Source: Desulfobacula sp. (GTDB lineage: Bacteria; Desulfobacterota; Desulfobacteria; Desulfobacterales; Desulfobacteraceae). Taken from it: a stretch of DNA of 14,655 nt. The stretch spans positions 1 to 14,655 of the forward strand of contig JAQICW010000311.1 in NCBI GenBank assembly GCA_027858355.1. Reading direction: 5' to 3'. The first letter of the stretch is position 1; every line of letters begins with the position of its first letter. The notes under the pieces are model-generated. The model was not told where the DNA came from and searched no databases. It saw only the letters and a program-made list of their open reading frames with translations. Below are positions 1 through 6,635 of the stretch, piece after piece. Made by a program: the position numbers and the translations under genes.

Positions 1-1
1 A

Positions 2-574
2 ATGAATAAAGAAAAATATATCAATATTATTCGGTCAGCAGTCCAAGAAGGTACTCACCCCGGGCCTCCAGAGGATGATCTGTTTCAGTCCACCAGTGTG
101 ATTGCCCTGTTTGTTTTTAATGAGGAAATTGAACTGGTGTTTATCCAGAAAGCAGATGTAAAGGGATATCCCTGGGCCAACCAGATGGCATTTCCAGGCG
201 GGCATAAAGACAAAAAGGACCTTTCAACAAAGGATACAGCATTAAGAGAGCTTGCCGAAGAAATGGGTATATACCGGGAGAATGTAGAGGTTATGGGTTC
301 TCTTGGTCATTTTCAAACCATTAACAACAAAGACATTGAAGCCTGGGTGGGTATATGGAATCAAAACGAGATCATTAATTATGACAGGTCTGAAATATCC
401 AGAGTGTTTCAGATTCCATTAAAATTTTTGATTGATCTGCACAAAGAAAAAGGATTCCATGGACAAGCACCCAATGTCATGCTCCTGACATACCCCTATG
501 AAGATATTTTGATCTGGGGGGTAACGGCAAAAATTTTATACCATCTTATTGAGATGCTGTTAAAGGACAATTAG
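2..574 (+). CDS. Nudix hydrolase, CoA pyrophosphatase (NudL/YeaB)-like
   Basis: The 190-residue protein carries a Nudix fold: a PGG turn at residues 65-67, followed by the catalytic helix LRELAEEMGI at 81-90, whose RExxEE glutamates (E83, E86, E87) would bind the divalent metal. The stretch QMAFPGG and the long spacing between the glycines and the RE pair resemble the NudL/YeaB group, which hydrolyses CoA and its derivatives to 4'-phosphopantetheine and 3',5'-ADP. The exact substrate is inferred, and a general nucleoside-diphosphate-X hydrolase is also possible. Only one base precedes the ATG, so the ribosome site cannot be judged and a start further upstream is not excluded. The stop overlaps the stop of the convergent membrane-protein gene. 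Cytoplasmic; no link to the neighbouring nrd genes is evident. Confidence 0.8.
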   Translation: MNKEKYINIIRSAVQEGTHPGPPEDDLFQSTSVIALFVFNEEIELVFIQKADVKGYPWANQMAFPGGHKDKKDLSTKDTALRELAEEMGIYRENVEVMGSLGHFQTINNKDIEAWVGIWNQNEIINYDRSEISRVFQIPLKFLIDLHKEKGFHGQAPNVMLLTYPYEDILIWGVTAKILYHLIEMLLKDN

Positions 575-819
575 TTGTTTTTTGACCGCCGTTTAACTTT
601 TAAAAATAATTTAATTGCCAGAATTAAACTTAAAAATGCCAGAATGGCCGGAAACCAGACATGTTCCTTGAAATGGGGATTACCGGAACCAACAATAATA
701 CCGGCAATGGCAAAGGCAAAAATAAAGATCATAATAACTATAATCGTCTGGCAGACAAAGTTTGAATCATACCAGGATGTTATGGTTTTTCTAAAGAATG
801 GATTTTGGTCTAGTTGCAT
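571..819 (-). CDS. small two-helix membrane protein, unknown function
   Basis: The 82-residue protein has a polar N-terminus and two hydrophobic helices (about residues 23-43 and 53-74), with a basic tail ending KVKRRSKNN, which suggests a small inner-membrane protein with a cytoplasmic C-terminus by the positive-inside rule. I do not recognise a family. The chosen start is the ATG at 817-819. The frame is open further to a TTG at 874-876, but that start would overlap the nrd promoter and NrdR boxes. No strong ribosome site is visible at either start. Helix composition and the sharp basic end make it look like a real gene rather than a shadow. It converges on the Nudix gene with overlapping stop codons and diverges from nrdD. 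Confidence 0.6.
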   Translation of the reverse strand: MQLDQNPFFRKTITSWYDSNFVCQTIIVIMIFIFAFAIAGIIVGSGNPHFKEHVWFPAILAFLSLILAIKLFLKVKRRSKNN

Positions 820-846
820 TTGTATTTCTATTAAATAAATGTTAAA

Positions 847-862
847 ACCACAATATATAGAT
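847..862 (+). promoter_or_regulatory. NrdR-like box 1 (distal)
   Basis: The 16-mer ACCACAATATATAGAT resembles the AT-rich NrdR operator (ACACAATATATTGTGT-like). It agrees with the second box at 13 of 16 positions and its centre lies 30 bp away from it, close to the roughly three helical turns usual for NrdR box pairs. It sits just upstream of the -35 element of the nrdDG promoter. NrdR is the ATP/dATP-sensing repressor of bacterial ribonucleotide reductase genes; its gene is not in the window. Confidence 0.7.
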
Positions 863-869
863 TTTTTCC

Positions 870-897
870 TTGACAAACAACAATATGTTGATTAAAT
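870..897 (+). promoter_or_regulatory. sigma-70-type promoter for nrdDG
   Basis: A perfect TTGACA (870-875) is followed after 16 bp by TTAAAT (892-897, 4 of 6 matches to TATAAT). Transcription would begin near 905, leaving a leader of about 90 nt before nrdD. The -10 choice is tentative because TAAATC one base further on is an alternative. The overlap with the proximal NrdR-like box supports the placement. Confidence 0.6.
877..892 (+). promoter_or_regulatory. NrdR-like box 2 (proximal)
   Basis: The 16-mer ACAACAATATGTTGAT contains a near-perfect inverted repeat (CAAC-AATAT-GTTG). It fills the spacer between the -35 element and the proposed -10 element of the nrdDG promoter, so a bound repressor would block RNA polymerase. 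It pairs with the similar box 14 bp upstream. The assignment rests on sequence, spacing and the downstream nrdD gene. Confidence 0.72.
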
Positions 898-992
898 CTA
901 TATTCCAGCGTGCCAGTTAACCTTATTTTATTATCACTAATAGCGCTGACAAAAGATATGTTAATTTCAATCAGATTTCAAGAGGTGGATAA

Positions 993-3092
993 ATGTTTGA
1001 CCAAATTAAAAAACGGGATGGAAGAATAGCAGACTTTGATTCTTCTAAAATCACCCATGCCATTAAAAAAGCAGGCGAGGCAACAGGTGAATTCAATGAA
1101 AGAGAAGCCAGAAAAATGACAATGAAAGTTATCTCTCTGGCAAGAGACATGCGTCTTGGAGTGATTCCTGAAATAGAGGAGATCCAGGACATCGTGGAAA
1201 GAGTCCTTTTGGATTCCCCGTTTTATAAAACTGCCAAAGCCTACATTATTTACCGGGAGCAGCACAACCAGATCAGGAAAATTGCCATTAAGGAAAATGT
1301 GGGACTCATGGAATCCTATATTCGGCAAATGGACTGGAAAGTCAAAGAAAACAGCAATATGAGTTATTCTCTCCAGGGATTGAACAATTACATATCTTCA
1401 GACATTACAGCAGAATACTGGCTCAACAAAATTTATCCGCCACACGTCAGAGATGCTCACTACAAAGGAGATCTCCATATTCATGACTTAAGTCTTTTAT
1501 CAGTATATTGCGTGGGTTGGGATTTACAGGATCTTTTGGCCGAAGGATTTAAAGGGGTGGCAGGAAAAGTGGAATCTTCTCCTCCAAAACATTTCAGAAG
1601 TGCTCTGGGTCAGGTTGTTAATTTTTTCTATACCCTTCAGGGAGAGGCTGCCGGTGCCCAGGCCATGTCCAATTTTGACACACTTTTAGCGCCGTTTATC
1701 AGGGAAGACGGGTTAAATTACAAAGAAGTTAAGCAGGCACTTCAGGAGTTTGTATTTAATATCAATATTCCCACAAGGGTCGGATTCCAGACACCATTTA
1801 CCAATATCACCATGGACCTGGTTGTGCCGTCCACTTTAAAGGATTCTCCCGTCCTCATCAGTGGGGAATATAAAAAAGAAATCTATTCAGAATATCAGGA
1901 AGAAATGGATACTCTGAATGCGGCCTTTGCCGAAGTCATGATGGAAGGGGATGCAAAAGGCCGGGTGTTTACCTTCCCTATCCCTACATATAATATTACC
2001 AAGGATTTTGACTGGACCAATCCAAAACTGAATAATATCTGGAAAATGACGGGGAAATACGGTATCCCTTATTTTTCAAATTTTGTCAATTCAGACATGG
2101 ATCCTGAAGATGCCCGGTCCATGTGTTGCCGATTAAGACTGGACAACAGGGAACTGAGAAAAAGGGGCGGTGGCCTGTTCGGTGCAAATCCCCTGACCGG
2201 TTCCATTGGTGTTGTAACTCTTAACCTGCCTAGAATCGGTTATCTGGCAAAGGATGAGGCTGATTTTTTTGACCGACTGGATACCCTCATCCAAATTGCA
2301 GCAGACTCATTAAGCATTAAACGAAAGATTCTTGAAAAATTTACAGAGGGTGATCTTTACCCATATTCAAAATTCTATTTACGGAAAATCAAAGAGAGTA
2401 CGGGTATTTACTGGCGCAACCATTTTTCCACCATTGGTATCCTGGGCATGAATGAGGCCTGCATCAACTTTATGGGCGAAAATATTGCCACAGAAAATGG
2501 TCAGGATTTTGCCGAGAAAATAATGGATCATATCAGAACCAGGATTGAAAAATTACAGGAAAAAACCGATGAAATCTTCAACCTTGAGGCAACTCCGGCC
2601 GAAGGCACCACATACAGGTTTGCCAGCAAAGACAAGTCCAAGTTTGAAAATATCATCTGTGCCAATGAAGAAGAATATAAACAGGGAAAAGATCCTTTCT
2701 ATACCAATTCCACCCATCTGCCGGTAAATCATACGGATGACATCTTTGAAGCTCTGGAACTTCAGGACAGACTGCAGGTCAAATATACTGGCGGAACTGT
2801 CCAGCATCTTTTCCTGGGCGAAGAAGTTGCAGACATAGAGGTGGTGAAAAATGTAGTAAAAAAAGTGTCCAATGCATTTAAACTGCCGTATTTTACACTG
2901 ACCCCCACATTCAGTGTCTGCCCGTCCCATGGATATATTTCAGGTGAACATAAAACATGCAAAACCTGTAATGCAGTGACGGAAGTGTACTCAAGAGTTG
3001 TTGGGTACTTAAGACCTGTTGGACAATGGAATAAGGGAAAACAGACAGAATTTTGCATGCGTAAAACATTTAATATCTCTAAGGTGGCCTGA
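993..3092 (+). CDS. nrdD: anaerobic (class III) ribonucleoside-triphosphate reductase
   Basis: This glycyl-radical enzyme reduces ribonucleoside triphosphates to deoxynucleotides without oxygen. Its 699 residues run as an N-terminal ATP-cone (about 5-93, allosteric activity control), the ten-stranded catalytic barrel, and a C-terminal radical domain. Visible elements are LHIHDL (161-166) with C173 nearby, the pair C378-C379 in SMCCRL, the glycine-rich segment RGGGLFGANPLTGS (391-404), TPAEG (534-538), a zinc-site set C643/H646/C656/C659 in which the second position is His rather than Cys, and RVVGYLRP, whose G671 is the radical site. The start is well supported by AGAGGTGG at 981-988. nrdG follows after 14 bp. 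Two NrdR-like boxes upstream imply repression when dNTPs are plentiful. No in-frame disruption is seen. Confidence 0.96.
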   Translation: MFDQIKKRDGRIADFDSSKITHAIKKAGEATGEFNEREARKMTMKVISLARDMRLGVIPEIEEIQDIVERVLLDSPFYKTAKAYIIYREQHNQIRKIAIKENVGLMESYIRQMDWKVKENSNMSYSLQGLNNYISSDITAEYWLNKIYPPHVRDAHYKGDLHIHDLSLLSVYCVGWDLQDLLAEGFKGVAGKVESSPPKHFRSALGQVVNFFYTLQGEAAGAQAMSNFDTLLAPFIREDGLNYKEVKQALQEFVFNINIPTRVGFQTPFTNITMDLVVPSTLKDSPVLISGEYKKEIYSEYQEEMDTLNAAFAEVMMEGDAKGRVFTFPIPTYNITKDFDWTNPKLNNIWKMTGKYGIPYFSNFVNSDMDPEDARSMCCRLRLDNRELRKRGGGLFGANPLTGSIGVVTLNLPRIGYLAKDEADFFDRLDTLIQIAADSLSIKRKILEKFTEGDLYPYSKFYLRKIKESTGIYWRNHFSTIGILGMNEACINFMGENIATENGQDFAEKIMDHIRTRIEKLQEKTDEIFNLEATPAEGTTYRFASKDKSKFENIICANEEEYKQGKDPFYTNSTHLPVNHTDDIFEALELQDRLQVKYTGGTVQHLFLGEEVADIEVVKNVVKKVSNAFKLPYFTLTPTFSVCPSHGYISGEHKTCKTCNAVTEVYSRVVGYLRPVGQWNKGKQTEFCMRKTFNISKVA

Positions 3093-3106
3093 TAAAGGAA
3101 AACAAA

Positions 3107-3811
3107 GTGTATATCGGTGGATTTCAAAAAAATTCCTTGATTGACTTTCCTGAAACCATAGCATGCATCCTTTTTACACAGGGGTGTAATTTCATCTGCC
3201 CCTATTGTCATAATCCTGATCTGGTCGCCAGTCCTCAAAAAAGGGCTGGCGATCTTTATGATGAAAACAAAATCTTTGAATTTTTGGAAAAAAGAAAAGG
3301 ATTCATAGAAGGGGTTGTGATTACGGGTGGAGAACCCACCTTACAAAAAGATCTTTTATTCTTTTGCCAAAAAATAAAGAACATGGGATATAAGTTAAAA
3401 CTGGACAGTAACGGGACCCGGCCTGAGGTATTGGCAAAACTTTTTAAAGACAAGCTTGTTGATTTTATCTCAATGGATATAAAAACAAGCCTTGAAAACT
3501 ATCACCTTGTGTTACCGGGAAAATTTGATACCTCAAAAATTTTTAAGAGTATTCACCTTTTAATGGACCAGGCACCGGCCTATGAATTCAGAACCACTTG
3601 CGTCAGGCCCTTTGTCAGCAAAAAAATCATGGATGACATTGGAAAAATGATAACGGGTGCATCAAAATATATTCTTCAAAAATGCTCAAGGGATGTAAGC
3701 GTTCTTAAGCCTGATTTTCTAGCAACAGACAAAAAATTTTTTTCTGATAAAGAAATGCTTGAGCTTCAAAAAACAATTGATAAATATGTTGCCATATCCC
3801 TTGTTCGTTAA
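3107..3811 (+). CDS. nrdG: anaerobic ribonucleotide reductase activating protein (radical SAM)
   Basis: The activase uses S-adenosylmethionine and a [4Fe-4S] cluster to place the glycyl radical on NrdD. The radical-SAM triad CxxxCxxC is C27, C31, C34 in GCNFICPYCHNP; the SAM-binding GGEPT lies at 74-78 and DSNGT at 100-104. At 234 residues it matches the longer NrdG type that often accompanies ATP-cone NrdD proteins. The start is a GTG preceded by AAAGGAA (3094-3100) at 6 bp, and it lies 14 bp behind nrdD, so the two are almost certainly co-transcribed. Cytoplasmic and oxygen-sensitive. A pyruvate-formate-lyase activase is less likely given the direct coupling to nrdD. Confidence 0.93.
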   Translation: MYIGGFQKNSLIDFPETIACILFTQGCNFICPYCHNPDLVASPQKRAGDLYDENKIFEFLEKRKGFIEGVVITGGEPTLQKDLLFFCQKIKNMGYKLKLDSNGTRPEVLAKLFKDKLVDFISMDIKTSLENYHLVLPGKFDTSKIFKSIHLLMDQAPAYEFRTTCVRPFVSKKIMDDIGKMITGASKYILQKCSRDVSVLKPDFLATDKKFFSDKEMLELQKTIDKYVAISLVR

Positions 3812-3841
3812 AGACCATAACCTGTCAAAAAGGAATTATGC

Positions 3842-5041
3842 ATGGAATATCCCCTTGTAAAGGCCTGTATTGATCTTGATGCCATCCATAAGAATATTCA
3901 CAATCTAAAACAAATCACAGACAAAAAATCCAAATTCATGGCCGTGGTTAAGGCAGATGCCTATGGCCATGGGGCAGTTCAGGTTGCCAAGACAGCAGTG
4001 GAAGCCGGGGCTGACTGGCTGGGGGTAGCAAGGCTCAATAAGGTTGCTGAAATCCGCCAGGCTGGAATTAAAGTACCAATACTTGTTTTTGGATATATCC
4101 ACCCGTCCCAGGCAGCCATGATAAACGATCTTGATCTTGTGACAACGGTGTATTACTTTGAAATGGCCAGGGCCTTGTCCAGCAAAGCAAAATTGTTAAA
4201 CAGGCCAGTCAAAGTGCATTTAAAGGTTGATACGGGAATGGGCAGGGTCGGCATGATTATTGCCAAAAATAAAAATCTGGCTGATAAAAACTTAGCCAAT
4301 AAAGGTCTGCCCGATAAAACAGCAAGAAAAGAGGCACTAAAAGAAATTGAGAAAATAATAAAATTACCAGGTATTGATTTTAATGGTATCTATACCCATT
4401 TTGCTGGAGCCGACCACAAGGATAGAACCTATACAGACTTACAGATAGAGCTGTTTGCCTCTTTGCTGGATGATTTAAAGAAAAAGAGGATCGAATTTGA
4501 AATCTGCCATGCTGCAAACAGCGCAGGCATTATCGAATTTCCAGAATCTCATTTTGATATGGTGAGAGCAGGCATTTCCATTTACGGGCTTTATCCTTCC
4601 TCTGATGTGGATAAGTCAAAAGTAAAACTTGCTCCGGCTATGAGGTTAACATCAATTGTAACGAGTGTCCGAAAGGTTGCCAAAGGATTTTACATCAGCT
4701 ATGGAATGACCCATGAAACCCAAAAGGCTACCAGGCTTGCCTCAGTGCCTGTCGGGTATGCAGATGGGTTTTCAAGGCGATTTTCATCCAATAGTTTTAT
4801 GCTTGTAAAAGGACACAGAGCGCCTGTTGTCGGCCGGGTCTGCATGGACCAGACCATGATTGATGTGGGAGACATCCCCAATGTAAAGACAGGTGATGAA
4901 GTCGTGTTGATCGGTTCCCAGGGGAATGAAACCATTGGCGCTGATGAACTGGCAACCAGGATCAATACAATCAATTATGAGATTGTATCTGCTTTAACAT
5001 TCCGGGTAAAAAGGATTTATTCAGATTCATGTTCCGGGTAA
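3842..5041 (+). CDS. alr: alanine racemase (PLP)
   Basis: The enzyme interconverts L- and D-alanine for peptidoglycan. Family landmarks are all present in the 399 residues: the PLP lysine K37 in AVVKADAYGHG, K128 (the usually carbamylated lysine) and R135 in HLKVDTGMGR, the PLP-contacting R242 in MVRAGISIYG, the second catalytic base Y287 in ISYGMT, and GRVCMDQ (331-337). An N-terminal barrel and a C-terminal beta domain are both complete. An unusual basic insertion, residues 145-159, consists of three five-residue repeats (NLADK, NLANK, GLPDK) between GMGRVG and the GIYTHFA strand. The start has AAGGA about 7 bp upstream; an ATG four bases earlier is in another frame. It follows nrdG by 30 bp, so it is possibly transcribed with nrdDG, although a link in function is not obvious. 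Confidence 0.95.
   Translation: MEYPLVKACIDLDAIHKNIHNLKQITDKKSKFMAVVKADAYGHGAVQVAKTAVEAGADWLGVARLNKVAEIRQAGIKVPILVFGYIHPSQAAMINDLDLVTTVYYFEMARALSSKAKLLNRPVKVHLKVDTGMGRVGMIIAKNKNLADKNLANKGLPDKTARKEALKEIEKIIKLPGIDFNGIYTHFAGADHKDRTYTDLQIELFASLLDDLKKKRIEFEICHAANSAGIIEFPESHFDMVRAGISIYGLYPSSDVDKSKVKLAPAMRLTSIVTSVRKVAKGFYISYGMTHETQKATRLASVPVGYADGFSRRFSSNSFMLVKGHRAPVVGRVCMDQTMIDVGDIPNVKTGDEVVLIGSQGNETIGADELATRINTINYEIVSALTFRVKRIYSDSCSG
4274..4318 (+). repeat. three tandem degenerate 15-nt repeats inside alr
   Basis: Units 4274-4288, 4289-4303 and 4304-4318 each encode five residues (NLADK, NLANK, GLPDK) and all end in a lysine AAA codon. They lie in frame in a region that is shorter in typical alanine racemases, so they probably arose by local duplication and sit in a surface loop. 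The units have diverged at several bases, so the duplication is not recent. Confidence 0.7.
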
Positions 5042-5073
5042 AGCATTTCATGCATCACAGGTCTCCCTTTCTT

Positions 5074-5577
5074 TCAAAATAAAGATGCCATGGTTTGTTC
5101 AACGACTTGTTCTGCTGTCATTGAAAGGCAATCAATTTTTATGTCACAATAGGTATCATATAAGGGTGTTCTTTCTTTGTAAAGATCCTCTATCCTCTGT
5201 CCGGGCCTGACGGCAACTCCCCTGGATGTCATATCTGAAAATCTTTTTAAAAGTATATCCAGAGGAATGGAAAGATAGATAATGGTAGAGAATTTAGAAA
5301 GATGTTCCATGGCCTTTTTGCTGTACACAACGCTGCCGCCTGTGGCAATTACATGGTTTTTGCATCTGATGCTGATAATATGGCTTTCTTCAATCTGTAA
5401 AAACTGATCAAGGCCCTTTTCTAAGATAATCTGGGAAAGTGTTTTTTGTTCTTTTGATTGAATCAAATCATCTGAATCAAGAAAATCAAAATCTATTTTT
5501 TGAGCTAATAGATTTCCAATAGTACTCTTGCCAACGGCAGGCATTCCTATTAATACTATATTTTTTTTAGTTTTCAT
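5074..5577 (-). CDS. shikimate kinase-family P-loop kinase, atypical substrate site
   Basis: The fold is that of AroK/AroL, which phosphorylates shikimate with ATP. In the 167-residue form the Walker A is GMPAVGKST (11-19), the metal/substrate DSDD is at 34-37, ATGGSVV at 78-84 stands where shikimate kinases have a GGG loop, a lid segment SRGVAVRPG lies at 118-126, and the adenine-side arginine is in KERTPLY (134-140). The conserved FRxxE that provides a shikimate-binding arginine reads FLQIEE here (L60), and GGG is GGS. I recall a subgroup annotated as shikimate kinase with these same changes, so this may be a lineage variant or a kinase for another polyol or acid. The ATG at 5575-5577 is chosen because the frame upstream to 5715 is not family-like; its ribosome site is weak. 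It converges on alr with a 32 bp gap. Confidence 0.75.
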   Translation of the reverse strand: MKTKKNIVLIGMPAVGKSTIGNLLAQKIDFDFLDSDDLIQSKEQKTLSQIILEKGLDQFLQIEESHIISIRCKNHVIATGGSVVYSKKAMEHLSKFSTIIYLSIPLDILLKRFSDMTSRGVAVRPGQRIEDLYKERTPLYDTYCDIKIDCLSMTAEQVVEQTMASLF

Positions 5578-5763
5578 CAAGTTTTTTGGATATTTTGCAA
5601 TAAAATTTAAAACCCCAAATACTATCCTTTTTTTCTTAATGCAAGAAAAAATCATACACATATATCCTCGAAGCAGATATTTAGAAGTCAATATTTTTAA
5701 TACTTTTCTTGACAAAAAGCGATTTCCTATCCTAAATTAAACTATGAATATAGGAGAAATACA
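5578..5763. other. divergent intergenic region, kinase gene / panB
   Basis: This AT-rich stretch of 186 bp separates two divergent genes. It holds the panB promoter and ribosome site (listed separately). I saw no convincing operator, riboswitch or terminator, and no clear promoter for the minus-strand kinase. Confidence 0.6.
5709..5738 (+). promoter_or_regulatory. sigma-70-type promoter for the panB operon
   Basis: A perfect TTGACA (5709-5714), an 18 bp spacer and TAAATT (5733-5738, 4 of 6) lie just ahead of panB. The transcript would begin around 5745, giving a very short leader with AGGAGA at 5752-5757. It is the only good promoter I see before the long same-strand gene run. Confidence 0.55.
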
Positions 5764-6600
5764 TTGAAAAAGAAACTCTCGCGTTTTGATCTGCAAAAAA
5801 TGAAAGACAATGGTCAAAAAGTCGTGTGGATCACGGCTTACGACTACGTCACTGCTCAGCTGGCTGAAGAGACGGGCATGGACATGCTCCTGGTTGGAGA
5901 CAGTCTCGGGATGGCAGTCTACGGCTATTCAGGCACTGTTCCCGTCACCATGGATCAGTGTATATACCACACGGAAGCCGTGCGCCGAGGCGCACCCAAT
6001 ACTTTTATCATCGGTGACATGCCATTTGGTTCTTATCAGACGGGTGTATCAGAGGCGTGTAAAAATGCTGTCAGATTTCATAAAGAGGCTGGTGTGGACT
6101 GCATTAAGTTGGAGGGTGGAATCCGCGTAGCGCAGGTCATTAAAGCCATCAGCGATGGCGGCATGCTGGTAATGGGACATGTGGGACTCACACCCCAGAG
6201 CGCAGGTGCTCAGGGCGGGTTTCGTGCTCAGGGACGAACTGCAGACAGTGCCAAAGCTATTATAGATGATGCCAAGGCCGTATATGAATCCGGCGCCTTT
6301 GCTCTTCTCGTGGAGGGTGTACCCCCAGAGGTAACCCGGTTAATTTGTGAAACCCTGCCCATCCCTGTTTATGGCATTGGTGCTGGAGATTGCGACGGTC
6401 AGGTTATGATCTGTTCTGACATCCTCGGCCTTTTCCAGGCGTTCACACCAAAGTTTGTCAAACGCTATGGCAACATTGCCGATGAGTATCGCAGAGTTTT
6501 TACAGCTTATATTGATGACGTAAGAAATGGAGAGTTCCCCGGAGAAGAGCATGTCTACCGCATGATAGATGGTGAAGCAGCCAAACTCTCAATTAAGTGA
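5764..6600 (+). CDS. panB: 3-methyl-2-oxobutanoate hydroxymethyltransferase
   Basis: PanB transfers a hydroxymethyl group from 5,10-methylene-tetrahydrofolate to 2-oxoisovalerate, giving ketopantoate, the first committed step to pantothenate and CoA. The 278-residue barrel keeps the family residues: ITAYDY (23-28), VGDSLG with metal ligand D46, IGDMPFGSYQ with D85, IKLEGG with K115 and E117, GLTPQS (141-146), LVEGVP with catalytic E184, and GIGAG-CDGQV (204-214). The start is TTG, 6 bp after AGGAGA; no in-frame ATG fits better. It heads an operon without panC, panD or panE, but with a larA homologue 35 bp downstream. The two sequence lines I counted in it were near 59% GC, against 37-38% in counted lines of nrdD and of the P1 peptidase gene, so recent acquisition is possible. 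Confidence 0.93.
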   Translation: MKKKLSRFDLQKMKDNGQKVVWITAYDYVTAQLAEETGMDMLLVGDSLGMAVYGYSGTVPVTMDQCIYHTEAVRRGAPNTFIIGDMPFGSYQTGVSEACKNAVRFHKEAGVDCIKLEGGIRVAQVIKAISDGGMLVMGHVGLTPQSAGAQGGFRAQGRTADSAKAIIDDAKAVYESGAFALLVEGVPPEVTRLICETLPIPVYGIGAGDCDGQVMICSDILGLFQAFTPKFVKRYGNIADEYRRVFTAYIDDVRNGEFPGEEHVYRMIDGEAAKLSIK

Positions 6601-6635
6601 TCGAACTTAAAGAGTGGTAATAAAGGAAGATCATC

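Noticed and set aside
575..838. Plus-strand 87-codon frame after the Nudix gene
   Set aside because: It is a shadow of the minus-strand membrane-protein gene, with no domain character or ribosome site.
820..876. N-terminal extension of the small membrane protein to a TTG at 874-876
   Set aside because: It would start inside the -35 element and NrdR region of nrdD, and the added residues lack the character of the rest; the ATG at 817-819 is simpler.
889..901. FNR-like half-sites (TTGAT near ATCTA) upstream of nrdD
   Set aside because: The second half does not match ATCAA and the spacing is 3 rather than 4; the NrdR-box reading explains the region better.
5042..5073. Bidirectional terminator between alr and the kinase gene
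   Set aside because: No stable hairpin with a flanking T-run could be found in the gap.
5578..5715. 46-residue N-terminal extension of the shikimate-kinase-like protein
   Set aside because: The added residues are not family-like; the P-loop strand starts normally right after the ATG at 5575-5577.
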